Position numbers and translations under genes: made by a program. A model generated the notes under the pieces. The model was not told the DNA's origin. It saw only the letters and a list, made by a program, of their open reading frames with translations, and searched no databases. From JAFGOG01 sp034429215 (GTDB lineage Bacteria; Chloroflexota; Anaerolineae; JAAYZQ01), in contig DAOUGI010000050.1 in the NCBI GenBank assembly GCA_034429215.1, positions 1 to 22,885 of the forward strand: DNA of 22,885 nt. The letters are read 5' to 3'. This document shows positions 1 to 9,763 of this stretch, in pieces; within the stretch, counting starts at the first letter, position 1, and each line of letters opens with the position of its first letter.

Positions 1-1998
1 GGCCTCGCCGCCGGCCTGGCCCGGATACCAGGCCTCGACGATGGCCGGCACGTGCTCGGCGGCCCAGTTGACGGCCAGGGCGCCGCCGTTGAGCAGCACC
101 AGCACCAGCGGCTTGCCCCATGCCGCCAGCCGCTCGAGCAGCGCCTGCTGGGGCTCGGGCAGGGCGATGTCGGTGCGGTCGCCGCCGGCAAAGCCGTCGA
201 TCTGGACCGGCATTTCTTCCCCCTCGATGAGGGGCGACAGGCCCATGACGGCGACGATGACGTCGGCCCGGCGGGCCGCTTCCAACGCCTGGGCCGCGAG
301 ATCCCCGCCCGGCGGCGCCCAGACAAGCTGCACCTGCGGATTGAGGCCCCAGCTCATGTAATCGAGCCGGAGACGGTAAGGGCGGCCCGCTGTCAGGTCG
401 ATCGCGTTGGTCAGGAGCCGGGGCTCGTTCCCACCGCGGTATTCGACGAACAGCTCGCCGTCCAGGTAGAGCTTGTAGCCGCTGCGGCCGTCGACGCCGA
501 GCCGGTAGGTCCCACTGACAGGGGGCACCAGCAAGCCGGTCCAGCGCACCGAAAAGGGGTCGCCCCATCGCCCGGTCAGCGGCGTGGCGCCGGTCCAGAC
601 CCAATCCACGGCGGGGTCGATGCGGGTCAGCCGCGGCTCTCCTTCCAGGCCGCGGTTGTCGTAATAGCCGGCTTGCAGGCCGGCTCGATCCGAGTCCGCG
701 TCGCCAGGCCTGAGGCAGTCGGAGGGAACGGCCTGCAGCGGCGCGATCCCATCCGCCCAGGCGCAGCCCAGCGCATGGTACAGCCGGGTCGACGGGCCAA
801 GCCTGCGGCGGATCCCGTCGAGGGGCGTGACCGCCCCCACCGGTGTGCCGTGATAGTTGCCCAGCAGCGCCGACAGCTCATCGGCGTTGGGGCCGACGAC
901 GGCAACGGCGCCCAGGTCCGTGCGCAGGGGCAGCAGCCCGCCCTCGTTCTTTAGCAGCACGATCGACTCGCGGGCTGCCCGGAGGGCCAGCGCCCGGTGC
1001 TCAGGCGAGCCGACCACCTCGCAGGGGATCTGGGCGTAGGGCACCTGCTCCGGCGGGTCGAACATCCCCAGGCGGAAGCGGGCGGCGAACAGCCGCTCGA
1101 CGGCGCGGTCGATCGCCGCCTCTGAAATCAGCCCGTGCTCCACGGCCTCCAACAGGGCCGGATAGACGGCGCCGCACTCGAGGTCGCAGCCGTGGTTGAC
1201 GGCCAGCGCGGCCGCCTCCTCGGCTGTGCTCACCACCCGGTGGTGGGTGTAGATGTCATCGATCGCCCCGCAGTCCGAGACGACATAGCCGTCGAAACCC
1301 CACTCTCCGCGCAGGATTTTGCGCAGCAGGGTGGGACCGGCGCAGCCCGGCTCGCCGTTGACGCGGTTGTAGCAGCCCATCACCGAGGCCGCCTTGCCCT
1401 CGCGGACGCACGCCTCGAAGGCGGGCAGGTAGGTCTCGCGCAGATCCCGCTCGCCGACGCGGGCGTCGAACGAGTGGCGGTTCGACTCGGGGCCGCTGTG
1501 GACGGCAAAGTGTTTGGGCGTGGCCACCAGCTTCAAATAGTCCGGATCGTCGCCCTGCAAGCCCTTGACAAAGGCCACGCCCATGATGGCCGTAAGATAG
1601 GGGTCCTCGCCGTAGGTCTCCTGCCCCCGACCCCAGCGAGGATCGCGCAGAATATTCACGTTCGGAGTCCACTGGGTGAGGCCGGTATAGATCTGGCGCA
1701 TCTCCCGGCGGAGCGCCTCGTGGTGTTTGGCCCGCGCTTGGTCGGAGGTAGCATTGGCAATGCTCCGCACGAGATCCGGATTCCAGGTGGCAGCTAGGCC
1801 AATGGCCTGGGGAAAGACGGTGGCAACGCCGGCCCGGGCTACGCCGTGCAGGCATTCGTTCCACCAATTGTAGGCGGGGATGCCCAGCCGCTCAATGGGG
1901 GGGGCATCGAATACCATCTGCAAGACCTTTTCTTTCAGAGTCATGCGCGAGACCAGGTCGGACACGCGTTCCTGAAGCGTCAATGCCGTCTCGTTCAC
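1..1998 (-). CDS. Glycoside hydrolase family 3 beta-xylosidase/beta-glucosidase with PA14 insert (3' end outside window)
   Basis: The protein is a GH3 exo-glycosidase that would release xylose or glucose from the non-reducing end of short oligosaccharides. No signal peptide is visible, so it is probably cytoplasmic. The 666 residues present cover the (beta/alpha)8 domain, with 'PRWGRGQETYGEDP' near residue 120 and the nucleophile motif 'VVSDCGAID' (Asp about 242). The second domain contains a PA14 insert at about residues 440-560 ('GLQAGYYDN', 'SGTYRLGVDG', 'YKLYLDG'), followed by 'IEGEEM' near 592-596, where GH3 xylosidases place acid/base Glu residues. SDC rather than SDW favours the xylosidase branch. 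The start is GTG at 1998: the frame closes two codons upstream with the GH43 stop, and GAGGTG at the end of GH43 gives a ribosome binding site 6 bases away. It is the last visible operon gene. The C-terminal fibronectin-like domain should lie left of base 1. Family is certain; substrate is inferred. Confidence 0.93.
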   Translation of the reverse strand, partial: MNETALTLQERVSDLVSRMTLKEKVLQMVFDAPPIERLGIPAYNWWNECLHGVARAGVATVFPQAIGLAATWNPDLVRSIANATSDQARAKHHEALRREMRQIYTGLTQWTPNVNILRDPRWGRGQETYGEDPYLTAIMGVAFVKGLQGDDPDYLKLVATPKHFAVHSGPESNRHSFDARVGERDLRETYLPAFEACVREGKAASVMGCYNRVNGEPGCAGPTLLRKILRGEWGFDGYVVSDCGAIDDIYTHHRVVSTAEEAAALAVNHGCDLECGAVYPALLEAVEHGLISEAAIDRAVERLFAARFRLGMFDPPEQVPYAQIPCEVVGSPEHRALALRAARESIVLLKNEGGLLPLRTDLGAVAVVGPNADELSALLGNYHGTPVGAVTPLDGIRRRLGPSTRLYHALGCAWADGIAPLQAVPSDCLRPGDADSDRAGLQAGYYDNRGLEGEPRLTRIDPAVDWVWTGATPLTGRWGDPFSVRWTGLLVPPVSGTYRLGVDGRSGYKLYLDGELFVEYRGGNEPRLLTNAIDLTAGRPYRLRLDYMSWGLNPQVQLVWAPPGGDLAAQALEAARRADVIVAVMGLSPLIEGEEMPVQIDGFAGGDRTDIALPEPQQALLERLAAWGKPLVLVLLNGGALAVNWAAEHVPAIVEAWYPGQAGGEA

Positions 1999-2001
1999 AG
2001 G

Positions 2002-3564
2002 CTACACCTCAATCCCAAGATATTCGAACCAATCAAAGTCGGCGCGGTTCGTACTTGGCTGCCCGTTGCTGCTGGCATACATGGCAATGTAGGCCCCTAC
2101 AAAGCCGCCCGCAACAGGCGTACTCAGAATTCGTCCGTCTACGTCTTGAGCCACGGGAAACCACTGGCCAGCTTCGCTGGCGGCATAGAAGCTGTACGCC
2201 TGTTCCCGGGCCTCCACTTTCAAATACAGCCGACCGGCCCGAATGGGTTGCTCGGCCACGATCTCTTCTACGCCATGTGCCCTTCTTGTCAGACGGACAA
2301 CTGGCCCGGTTGCCAGTGTGGCGACCAGGCGGTAGTGGAAATCGCTGTTCTGAACAAGAGCAAGCCCAGCGCACTCGTGTGCGGTCTGCGGCTCGAATTC
2401 GAGAGCCGTCTGCACAGCAAAGTGAATGTGCTGCTGCCTGCGACCGACAAAGCTAGGAGATACGTGCTCCGACAGTCGCTCGGGCCGCAGGTGCAACCGC
2501 AGGTAGCCAGGTCGCTCTTTCAAGCTCCAGAATTCATCGCGCGGAGTGCGCAAAAAGTTCCATTGGGGAGCGAGCACTGGCTCGTCAAAGTTGTCGCAGG
2601 CCGGAACGGCAGGCCAGTAGCATTCAGGCAAGTCAGGAGATGAATAGGAAAACTCGACTCGCCCCGTCCCAGGGCTTACGATTGGCCAGTCATCCTCCCA
2701 CCGCACAGGGGCCAGGAAGGTTTCGCGGCCAAGATTGTAGAAATACCCACCATAAGGCCGCATGGCTAGCATGACCATCCACCACTCACCCCGTTGGGTC
2801 TCAACGAGATCGGCGTGGCCGGTGCCCACGATCGGATAGTCCAGCCCCATGTGGCGGTGGGTCAGAATCGGGTTGCCAGGATTCGCCTCATATGGCCCTG
2901 TGACCACAGCGCTGCGCGCGATCGTTACCGAATGATGGTGTCCAGTCCCGCCTTCGGCGATCATCAAGTAGTAATAATCCTTGATTTTGTAGATGTGGGG
3001 CGCTTCGGCCCACACCGACCCTTTCAGTGCCCCGTCCCAAAGGACGCGTGGCTCTCCCAGCAGGCACATGTGCTCAAGGTCCAATTCCTGGAGCCAGATC
3101 TCCGTGTGCCCTCTGTACTGGCCTTGACTAACCCGTCGATTGCCGACATACCAGGCGCGCCCATCATCGTCAAAGAACAGCGATGGATCTATCCCTGGAG
3201 CATTCTCCAGCCACGAAGGCTCCGACCAGGGACCGGCCGGATCCGTGGCGGTGACGATGAAATTGCCCGCTTTCGTCTTTCCATCTACCAGGGTGTTGAT
3301 CACGTAGAACATGCCCTGCGAAAAGCGGAGGGTCGGCGCGTACAGGCCGCCAGAGGGACGTATGTTATCGAGGGGCAATTGCGACGGACGATCCAGCACG
3401 TGCCCTATTTGGTGCCAATGGACCAGATCGCGGCTGTGGAAGATCGGTAGCCCTGGAAAATATTCGAATGTGGATGTGATCAGGTAATAATCGTCTCCAA
3501 CGCGGCAAATCGAGGGGTCCGGATAAAAACCCGGCAAGATGGGATTACGAAATGTTTCGGACAT
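2002..3564 (-). CDS. Glycoside hydrolase family 43 beta-xylosidase / alpha-L-arabinofuranosidase
   Basis: This is a GH43 inverting exo-enzyme acting on xylo-oligosaccharides and perhaps arabinose side chains. It has 520 residues, normal for the two-domain beta-xylosidase type. The N-terminal five-bladed propeller carries the three expected acidic residues: base Asp16 in 'YPDPSIC', Asp126 in 'GIDPSLFFDDDG' and acid Glu187 in 'WAEAPHIYK'. From about residue 330 a beta-sandwich of the GH43 C-terminal type follows ('LAPQWNFLRTP', 'VGRRQQHIHF'). There is no signal peptide, so it is likely cytoplasmic. I chose ATG 3564, which begins at the conserved 'FRNPILPGFYPDP' and lies 2 bases past the preceding ATPase stop, with GGGAGG upstream. 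An in-frame start at 3603 would overlap that ATPase by 37 bases. Its G+C by eye (about 57% in a sampled line) is lower than in the GH3 gene. Exact specificity (xylose versus arabinose) cannot be read from the sequence. Confidence 0.94.
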   Translation of the reverse strand: MSETFRNPILPGFYPDPSICRVGDDYYLITSTFEYFPGLPIFHSRDLVHWHQIGHVLDRPSQLPLDNIRPSGGLYAPTLRFSQGMFYVINTLVDGKTKAGNFIVTATDPAGPWSEPSWLENAPGIDPSLFFDDDGRAWYVGNRRVSQGQYRGHTEIWLQELDLEHMCLLGEPRVLWDGALKGSVWAEAPHIYKIKDYYYLMIAEGGTGHHHSVTIARSAVVTGPYEANPGNPILTHRHMGLDYPIVGTGHADLVETQRGEWWMVMLAMRPYGGYFYNLGRETFLAPVRWEDDWPIVSPGTGRVEFSYSSPDLPECYWPAVPACDNFDEPVLAPQWNFLRTPRDEFWSLKERPGYLRLHLRPERLSEHVSPSFVGRRQQHIHFAVQTALEFEPQTAHECAGLALVQNSDFHYRLVATLATGPVVRLTRRAHGVEEIVAEQPIRAGRLYLKVEAREQAYSFYAASEAGQWFPVAQDVDGRILSTPVAGGFVGAYIAMYASSNGQPSTNRADFDWFEYLGIEV

Positions 3565-3566
3565 TG

Positions 3567-4535
<969 letters not shown>

Positions 4536-4536
4536 T

Positions 4537-5601
4537 TCACCCTTCTCCCACCAACCAGCAGGCCACCCTGTGGTTGGCATCCAGCCTGGTGTGATCCGGC
4601 ATTTGCTCGGCGCAGATATCGAGGGCCCGGGGGCACCTTGGGTGAAAGGGGCAGCCGCTGGGCGGATTCAACAGAGACGGCGGGCTGCCGGGCACACTTT
4701 CACGGGTACTCTTGTCGCCGAACCTCGGCAAAGAGTTGATCAAATACTGGGTATAGGGGTGGAACGGATCGTCAAAGATCGTCTTGGTGGTCGCCTCTTC
4801 GACGATCTTGCCGGCGTACATAATCCCCACCCGGTCGGCGATATTGGCCTGCACGCCCATGTCGTGCGTCACCAGGACGATCGTATTTTCCAGTTTCTGT
4901 TGGATATCCTTCAAGAGCTGCACCACACCCCTCTGGACGACCACGTCGAGCGCCGTGGTAGGCTCATCGCCGATGATGATCCGCGGCCTGAGCAGCGCCG
5001 CCAGGGCGATCGTCACCCGCTGCCTCATCCCCCCCGACAACTGGTGGGGATACGCATCCAGGATCTTGGGCGGCAGCCCCAGCTCAGCGATATGCCCCTT
5101 GGCGATCTCGAAAGCTTCCCGGCTCGTCTTGCCGCTCACGTGGCTCTCGATGAAATCCCGGTAGGTGTCCTTTAGCCTGGTCACCGGGTTGAGGACGCTC
5201 ATCGAGCCCTGCGGCACGTAAGAGATGTACCGCCAGCGCAGCCGCCTTTTGGCCTCGGCGCCGAGATAGGCGACGTCGATCTCCCCTTCTGTCATATAGC
5301 GGTCCAGCTCGGCGTCGGGCATCGACAGGAGGCTGATGGGCTCGGCGTCGATCTGGCTGCCGCTGCTCACCCGGTAGATGACCTTGCCGCCGATCAGTCT
5401 CAAGGGGGGCTCGATGGCCGCGGCGAGCGCCTTTAGCAGCGTGGTCTTGCCGCAGCCGCTCTCGCCGGCGATGCCATACACCTCATTCTCACGGATATTG
5501 AGGTCCACCCCGTCGACCGCTTTCACCACCTTTTGGGTGCCGTGCACGTCGAGCACATAGAAGGCTTTTAGCTGTTCAGTTCGAAGTATCGGCTTGTTCA
5601 T
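4537..5601 (-). CDS. Oligopeptide/oligosaccharide ABC transporter ATP-binding protein (DppD/OppD type)
   Basis: This is the partner ATPase of the import complex, 354 residues. Visible motifs are Walker A 'GESGCGKTTLLKAL', signature 'LSGGMRQRVTIALAAL', Walker B 'IIIGDEPTTALDV' and H-loop 'LVTHDM'. The Opp/Dpp C-terminal region has 'HPYTQYLINSLPRFG' and the four-Cys pattern 'CPFHPRCPRALDIC' followed by 'VACWL'. An insertion of roughly 50 residues between Walker A and the Q-loop ('VSSGSQIDAEPISLLSM' onward) makes it longer than its partner, as is usual for OppD-like subunits. ATG 5601 lies 7 bases after the permease stop, with GAGG 5 bases upstream. It is part of the minus-strand transporter operon. 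Function as a heterodimeric ATPase pair is established for the family; the sugar cargo is inferred from neighbours. Confidence 0.93.
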   Translation of the reverse strand: MNKPILRTEQLKAFYVLDVHGTQKVVKAVDGVDLNIRENEVYGIAGESGCGKTTLLKALAAAIEPPLRLIGGKVIYRVSSGSQIDAEPISLLSMPDAELDRYMTEGEIDVAYLGAEAKRRLRWRYISYVPQGSMSVLNPVTRLKDTYRDFIESHVSGKTSREAFEIAKGHIAELGLPPKILDAYPHQLSGGMRQRVTIALAALLRPRIIIGDEPTTALDVVVQRGVVQLLKDIQQKLENTIVLVTHDMGVQANIADRVGIMYAGKIVEEATTKTIFDDPFHPYTQYLINSLPRFGDKSTRESVPGSPPSLLNPPSGCPFHPRCPRALDICAEQMPDHTRLDANHRVACWLVGEG

Positions 5602-5608
5602 AGCTCCC

Positions 5609-6463
<855 letters not shown>

Positions 6464-6476
6464 GCAACTTACCTCT

Positions 6477-7490
6477 CTAGTAGTACCGCACCCGCGGATC
6501 AAACAAGGGATATGTCAGGTCGACGACCAACATCGCGGTTGTGATGCCAACGATAGAAAAGATGGTGATGCCCATGATTAGATTGTAATCTCCATTGATG
6601 ATGGCTCTATAAAGCAACATGCCCAGGCCAGGGTAAGAGAAGACGATCTCGGTAATCAGTGCCCCGCTAAAGATCTGCCCAAGCGAGAGGGCCAGGCCGG
6701 TGATTTGCGGCAGCAAAGCGTTGCGAATGACGTACTTGCCCACGATGCGGTCTTCTGTAACACCGCCCAGCTTGGCATACTGGACAAAACTCTCCGAATT
6801 CACGTTCTGTACAAGCAGCTTCATTGTTTGGAACACGACAGCTCCTCCCAAGACGGTTAACGAGAGGGCAGGCAAGAACGAATGCCAGAGAACATCCTTA
6901 ATATAGGCCCAGGTGAAGGTGGGCAGGGCTCCCATTGACGCCCCACCTGTAAGCGGGAACCAGCGAAAGACAAGCGAAGAAGCAAAGAGCAGAAGCAATG
7001 CGAAGGCAAAGATGTAATAGGGCAGCGGGCGGATCACCATGGCGACGGCATCAAGGATACGCGACCAACGCTTCCGCGAGTGGTAGCCTGCCAACCCGCC
7101 AATGATATTCCCGAATGTCCACGTGATGGCAGTCGTGCTCAGCAAGAGTCCCAAAGTCCAGGGCATGGCGGTGGCAATCAGCTTGGTAACGCGGGTGGGG
7201 AATTGGAAGAAGGAGACGCCGAAATCGGCGCGGAACAGCCTGCCCCAAAATGCCCAGTATTGATCGAGCAAGGAGCCCTCTAGGCCATACAGCTCGGTCA
7301 GGTCGTTGATGATGGCGTCCATCGTGCCCGGTTCCATGGTTGAACCGCGCGCTCTCATTTCACCTATCATTCTCATGATAGGGTCATTGGGGGTGAGCCT
7401 GGGAATGAAAAAAACCGCGGTGATGCCCAGCCAAATTACCAGAACGTATTGAATCAGACGAGGGATGAGATATCGTTTCAGGAATATCAC
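6477..7490 (-). CDS. ABC transporter permease (DppB/OppB type)
   Basis: This is the second channel-forming subunit, about 337 residues. It begins with a TM helix ('LIPRLIQYVLVIWLGITAVFF') and the 'PRLTPNDP' segment typical of DppB-like permeases, followed by a long periplasmic region rich in charged residues and five more TM helices. The coupling loop near the C-terminus reads 'FVQYAKLGGVTEDRIVGKYVIRNALLP'-like, and the protein ends 'DLTYPLFDPRVRYY', a family signature. The start is probably GTG 7490, preceded by GAGGTGG at about 6 bases. ATG 7508 in the same frame adds six residues but has no Shine-Dalgarno sequence. A strong hairpin lies between this gene and the binding-protein gene. Like its partner it is lower in G+C than the glycosidase and ATPase genes. 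Confidence 0.92.
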   Translation of the reverse strand: MIFLKRYLIPRLIQYVLVIWLGITAVFFIPRLTPNDPIMRMIGEMRARGSTMEPGTMDAIINDLTELYGLEGSLLDQYWAFWGRLFRADFGVSFFQFPTRVTKLIATAMPWTLGLLLSTTAITWTFGNIIGGLAGYHSRKRWSRILDAVAMVIRPLPYYIFAFALLLLFASSLVFRWFPLTGGASMGALPTFTWAYIKDVLWHSFLPALSLTVLGGAVVFQTMKLLVQNVNSESFVQYAKLGGVTEDRIVGKYVIRNALLPQITGLALSLGQIFSGALITEIVFSYPGLGMLLYRAIINGDYNLIMGITIFSIVGITTAMLVVDLTYPLFDPRVRYY

Positions 7491-7510
7491 GGCAACCACC
7501 TCACGCATCT

Positions 7511-7546
7511 AAAAGAATCCTGGGCGGGCGCCTCGCCCGCCCAGGA
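7511..7546 (-). terminator. Intercistronic stem-loop with T-rich tract (attenuator / leaky terminator)
   Basis: On the minus strand, a perfect 12-bp stem (TCCTGGGCGGGC pairing with GCCCGCCCAGGA, plus-strand 7518-7529 and 7535-7546) encloses a 5-base loop and is followed by TTCTTTT. It lies 24 bases past the binding-protein stop and before the permease start. This has the form of an intrinsic terminator. Placed inside a transporter operon, it probably lowers permease expression relative to the binding protein or stabilises the upstream mRNA, as in other ABC operons. Confidence 0.85.
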
Positions 7547-7570
7547 TAATTCTACCGCCAACCGCAGGAC

Positions 7571-9619
7571 CTATCTGCCGGTGGGTTGTAGGAAGGGAGT
7601 CGCGTACTTAAAGTTGGGCCAGTGTGTATAAGGCACGGTATAGGGGTTTTCGCTGCCAGGCCAGTTGGTCCAGTAGTACTCGTCCCAGCCGACAAAGCCG
7701 GTATAGCCATAGGTCGGGACGCCGGGCATATTCTTGACCGCTTCCTTGAGACCCTCGGTGCCTATGGCGATGATGGCTTCGGTATCGAAGGGATCCGTCT
7801 CGCGCAGCCTCTTGATGATGTCGTCCATCACCGGACTCGACCAGCGCGAGTAGATGCCCTGGGTGCGTTCCCCGACGGGGAGGATATAGGCCGAGTTCCA
7901 CCTGTCGAGCGTGCGATACAGGTCGGGACCCGCACCCCAGGGTTCCCATGCAGGCCAGGCGCCGCTCACGTCAAAGTCGCCGACGGCTCCCAAGCCATCT
8001 CCGTTTTCCGTCAGGTACATCTCGGCATCGATGCCGAACTTTTTCCACTGCTGCACGGCAGCCGCAGAGTTGCGCGCATCATGGTTGGAAAGTACAGTGT
8101 TAGACATGAAAGAGATCTTCCAGGGGGTGCCATCGGGCAGGAGCCACTTCCCGTCTGCGTTCCTCGAGAAGCCGTTCTTGATCAGTAGTTTCTCGGCGAT
8201 GTCGGGGGCATACTTGTACCAGCCAAGTCCGAAAGCCTGTTCGATGAACTCAGGCGTATCGGGGAAGACATAGCCACGGCTCTTGGCGTACTCTGCGACG
8301 CGCTTGGGGGCATCGGGATCATAGGGCGCAAAGGTCTCGCCATTGCCCACGTCGATGGTGAATGACTTTAGCCAGTCTTGCATCGGTTCGATATAGTCTT
8401 TGGGGTACGCACCCAAGTGCGGGACGTGCACGGGGCTCAAGGTGCCCGAGGAATCGACGGCGATGCTCGTGTACTCGACGATGTCGATCGCCAGTATCAA
8501 TGCCCAGCGGACATCGACGTTATCGAACGGCGGCCGCGCGGTGTTAAAGAGGATGCCGGTGATGCACGGGTCGTTGTTGACCACGAAGGGGAAGGTTGGC
8601 TGGTAAGCGCGCGACGTATCCGACTGGGCCAGCAGCGCCTTGAGACCATCGGCTGAGAGTTCCGCCACATCCAATTCGTGGTTCAACTGCGCCAGGATCT
8701 GCGCGCCCTCATCGGCAAAGTACTGGTAGATGATGTACTTGGGCTTGGGCTCGCCATACATGATGCCGGTCGGGGTCTTGTCCCAATCTTCGCGCTTTTC
8801 CCAGGCTGTCCAGCTCCCTTGTGGATCAAAGCTATGCAGCTTGTAAGGACCGGTACCCACATACGGATTGAAGGCAAACTGGACCGGGTCTGCTTGCTTC
8901 TCAAAGATGTGCTTGGGCATGATCCGGGTGCAGCCCCAACGGTCGAGGAAGGTGGTGTGGAAGCGCGAGTTGGGCTGGTTCAGCACGAATTTGACCGTAT
9001 AGTCATCCACAGCAGTCACAGAGGCGACGTTATCCACCATGAAGCTATGGGCGCTAAAGCCATCATACTGCTTCAGGAGCTCGACCGTATAGACCACATC
9101 GGCAGCAGTGAAGGGCTCGCCATCCGACCAGGCGACGCCCTGGCGCAGCGGGATCGTTAGTTCAGTGAAATCGTCGTTATAAATCGGATCTCCGGCTGCC
9201 GTGCCGGGGATGATTTCGCCCGTTGCAAAGTCGACCGTCCACATTGTCTCGTCAGCCACGTTCTGCATGCCGCGGTCATGCCATTTCCAGCCAACCCACC
9301 AGTTAAAGTTGTCGGGTGAACCGACACGCCCGGTGAGGATCCTGGCGATCAGCGTCTCGCTTCTGGGGAAGGTGCCAAGTACGTCGGGCGCTTCCTCTTT
9401 TACCACGGGCTCTGGTGTTGCCGTCACCACGACCTGTACCTCTTCCTTGACGATCTTGGTGACCTCGACCGCCGCGCCCTCGACGATCTGGGTCTCGACC
9501 ACGACCCGAGTGACCTCGACCGGCTTTTCGACCTCCACCACTTCGGGCGTGCCGCAGGCGGCCAGGATCAGGCTCGCGACTACCAGCACAGCCCACACAG
9601 TTGCTACTGACTTGCGCAT
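7571..9619 (-). CDS. Solute-binding lipoprotein, SBP_bac_5 family (oligosaccharide/peptide ABC importer)
   Basis: This is the extracytoplasmic receptor of the importer, 682 residues, in the 600-700 range usual for sugar-binding members of family 5. Residues 1-22 form a lipoprotein signal ('LVVASLILAAC', lipidated Cys22). Residues 26-71 are a Val/Glu-rich stalk with repeated 'VEVEKPVEVTRVVVETQ'-like units that tethers the domain away from the membrane. The family-5 fold follows: 'NFNWWVGWKWHDRGMQN', 'PLRQGVAWSDGEPFTAADVVYT' (split over residues of the first lobe), 'VGTGPYKLHSF' and a Trp-rich C-terminal lobe, as expected for stacking against sugars. ATG 9619 has AGGAGG 5 bases upstream; the longer in-frame start at 9685 lacks one and would precede the signal peptide by 22 residues. 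It heads the structural operon, 144 bases downstream of the repressor gene, with an operator-like site in that gap. Confidence 0.94.
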   Translation of the reverse strand: MRKSVATVWAVLVVASLILAACGTPEVVEVEKPVEVTRVVVETQIVEGAAVEVTKIVKEEVQVVVTATPEPVVKEEAPDVLGTFPRSETLIARILTGRVGSPDNFNWWVGWKWHDRGMQNVADETMWTVDFATGEIIPGTAAGDPIYNDDFTELTIPLRQGVAWSDGEPFTAADVVYTVELLKQYDGFSAHSFMVDNVASVTAVDDYTVKFVLNQPNSRFHTTFLDRWGCTRIMPKHIFEKQADPVQFAFNPYVGTGPYKLHSFDPQGSWTAWEKREDWDKTPTGIMYGEPKPKYIIYQYFADEGAQILAQLNHELDVAELSADGLKALLAQSDTSRAYQPTFPFVVNNDPCITGILFNTARPPFDNVDVRWALILAIDIVEYTSIAVDSSGTLSPVHVPHLGAYPKDYIEPMQDWLKSFTIDVGNGETFAPYDPDAPKRVAEYAKSRGYVFPDTPEFIEQAFGLGWYKYAPDIAEKLLIKNGFSRNADGKWLLPDGTPWKISFMSNTVLSNHDARNSAAAVQQWKKFGIDAEMYLTENGDGLGAVGDFDVSGAWPAWEPWGAGPDLYRTLDRWNSAYILPVGERTQGIYSRWSSPVMDDIIKRLRETDPFDTEAIIAIGTEGLKEAVKNMPGVPTYGYTGFVGWDEYYWTNWPGSENPYTVPYTHWPNFKYATPFLQPTGR

Positions 9620-9653
9620 CTTTTCCTCCTTAGTTTTGTGTAAATAGTTTGTC

Positions 9654-9663
9654 AAACAGTATC
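9654..9663. promoter_or_regulatory. Possible degenerate operator half-site before the binding-protein gene
   Basis: On the minus strand GATACTGTTT matches 9 of 10 bases of GATACCGTTT, the first arm of the operator in front of the lacI-type gene. It lies 34 bases upstream of the binding-protein start. A match of this size could be chance; it is listed because a stronger operator match lies 70 bases upstream. Confidence 0.3.
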
Positions 9664-9730
9664 CCCGATCTGTCTCTTTTCCCATCGAACTGTTTTCTGG
9701 CGATGGCCACCTCCCTTCCCGGCATCTTTG

Positions 9731-9746
9731 CCGTAACGATATCGAA
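9731..9746. promoter_or_regulatory. Putative LacI-family operator upstream of the binding-protein gene
   Basis: The plus strand at 9733-9744 reads GTAACGATATCG. The identical 12-mer is found (opposite strand) at 10847-10858 inside the repressor's own operator, and flanking GAA/C bases are partly shared. It lies between the repressor stop and the binding-protein start, where a repressor could block initiation or read-through into the transporter operon. I could not find a convincing -35/-10 pair in this gap. Confidence 0.6.
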
Positions 9747-9763
9747 CCCAGCGAAAAAAGAGA

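Noticed and set aside
9640..9660. TTGACA on the minus strand shortly before the binding-protein ribosome site as a -35 box
   Set aside because: A -10 box at 17 bases would fall on the Shine-Dalgarno sequence (TAAGGA), leaving no leader; the match is probably chance or part of an operator.
9753..9760. T-run just after the repressor stop as an intrinsic terminator
   Set aside because: No GC-rich stem precedes it on the minus strand.
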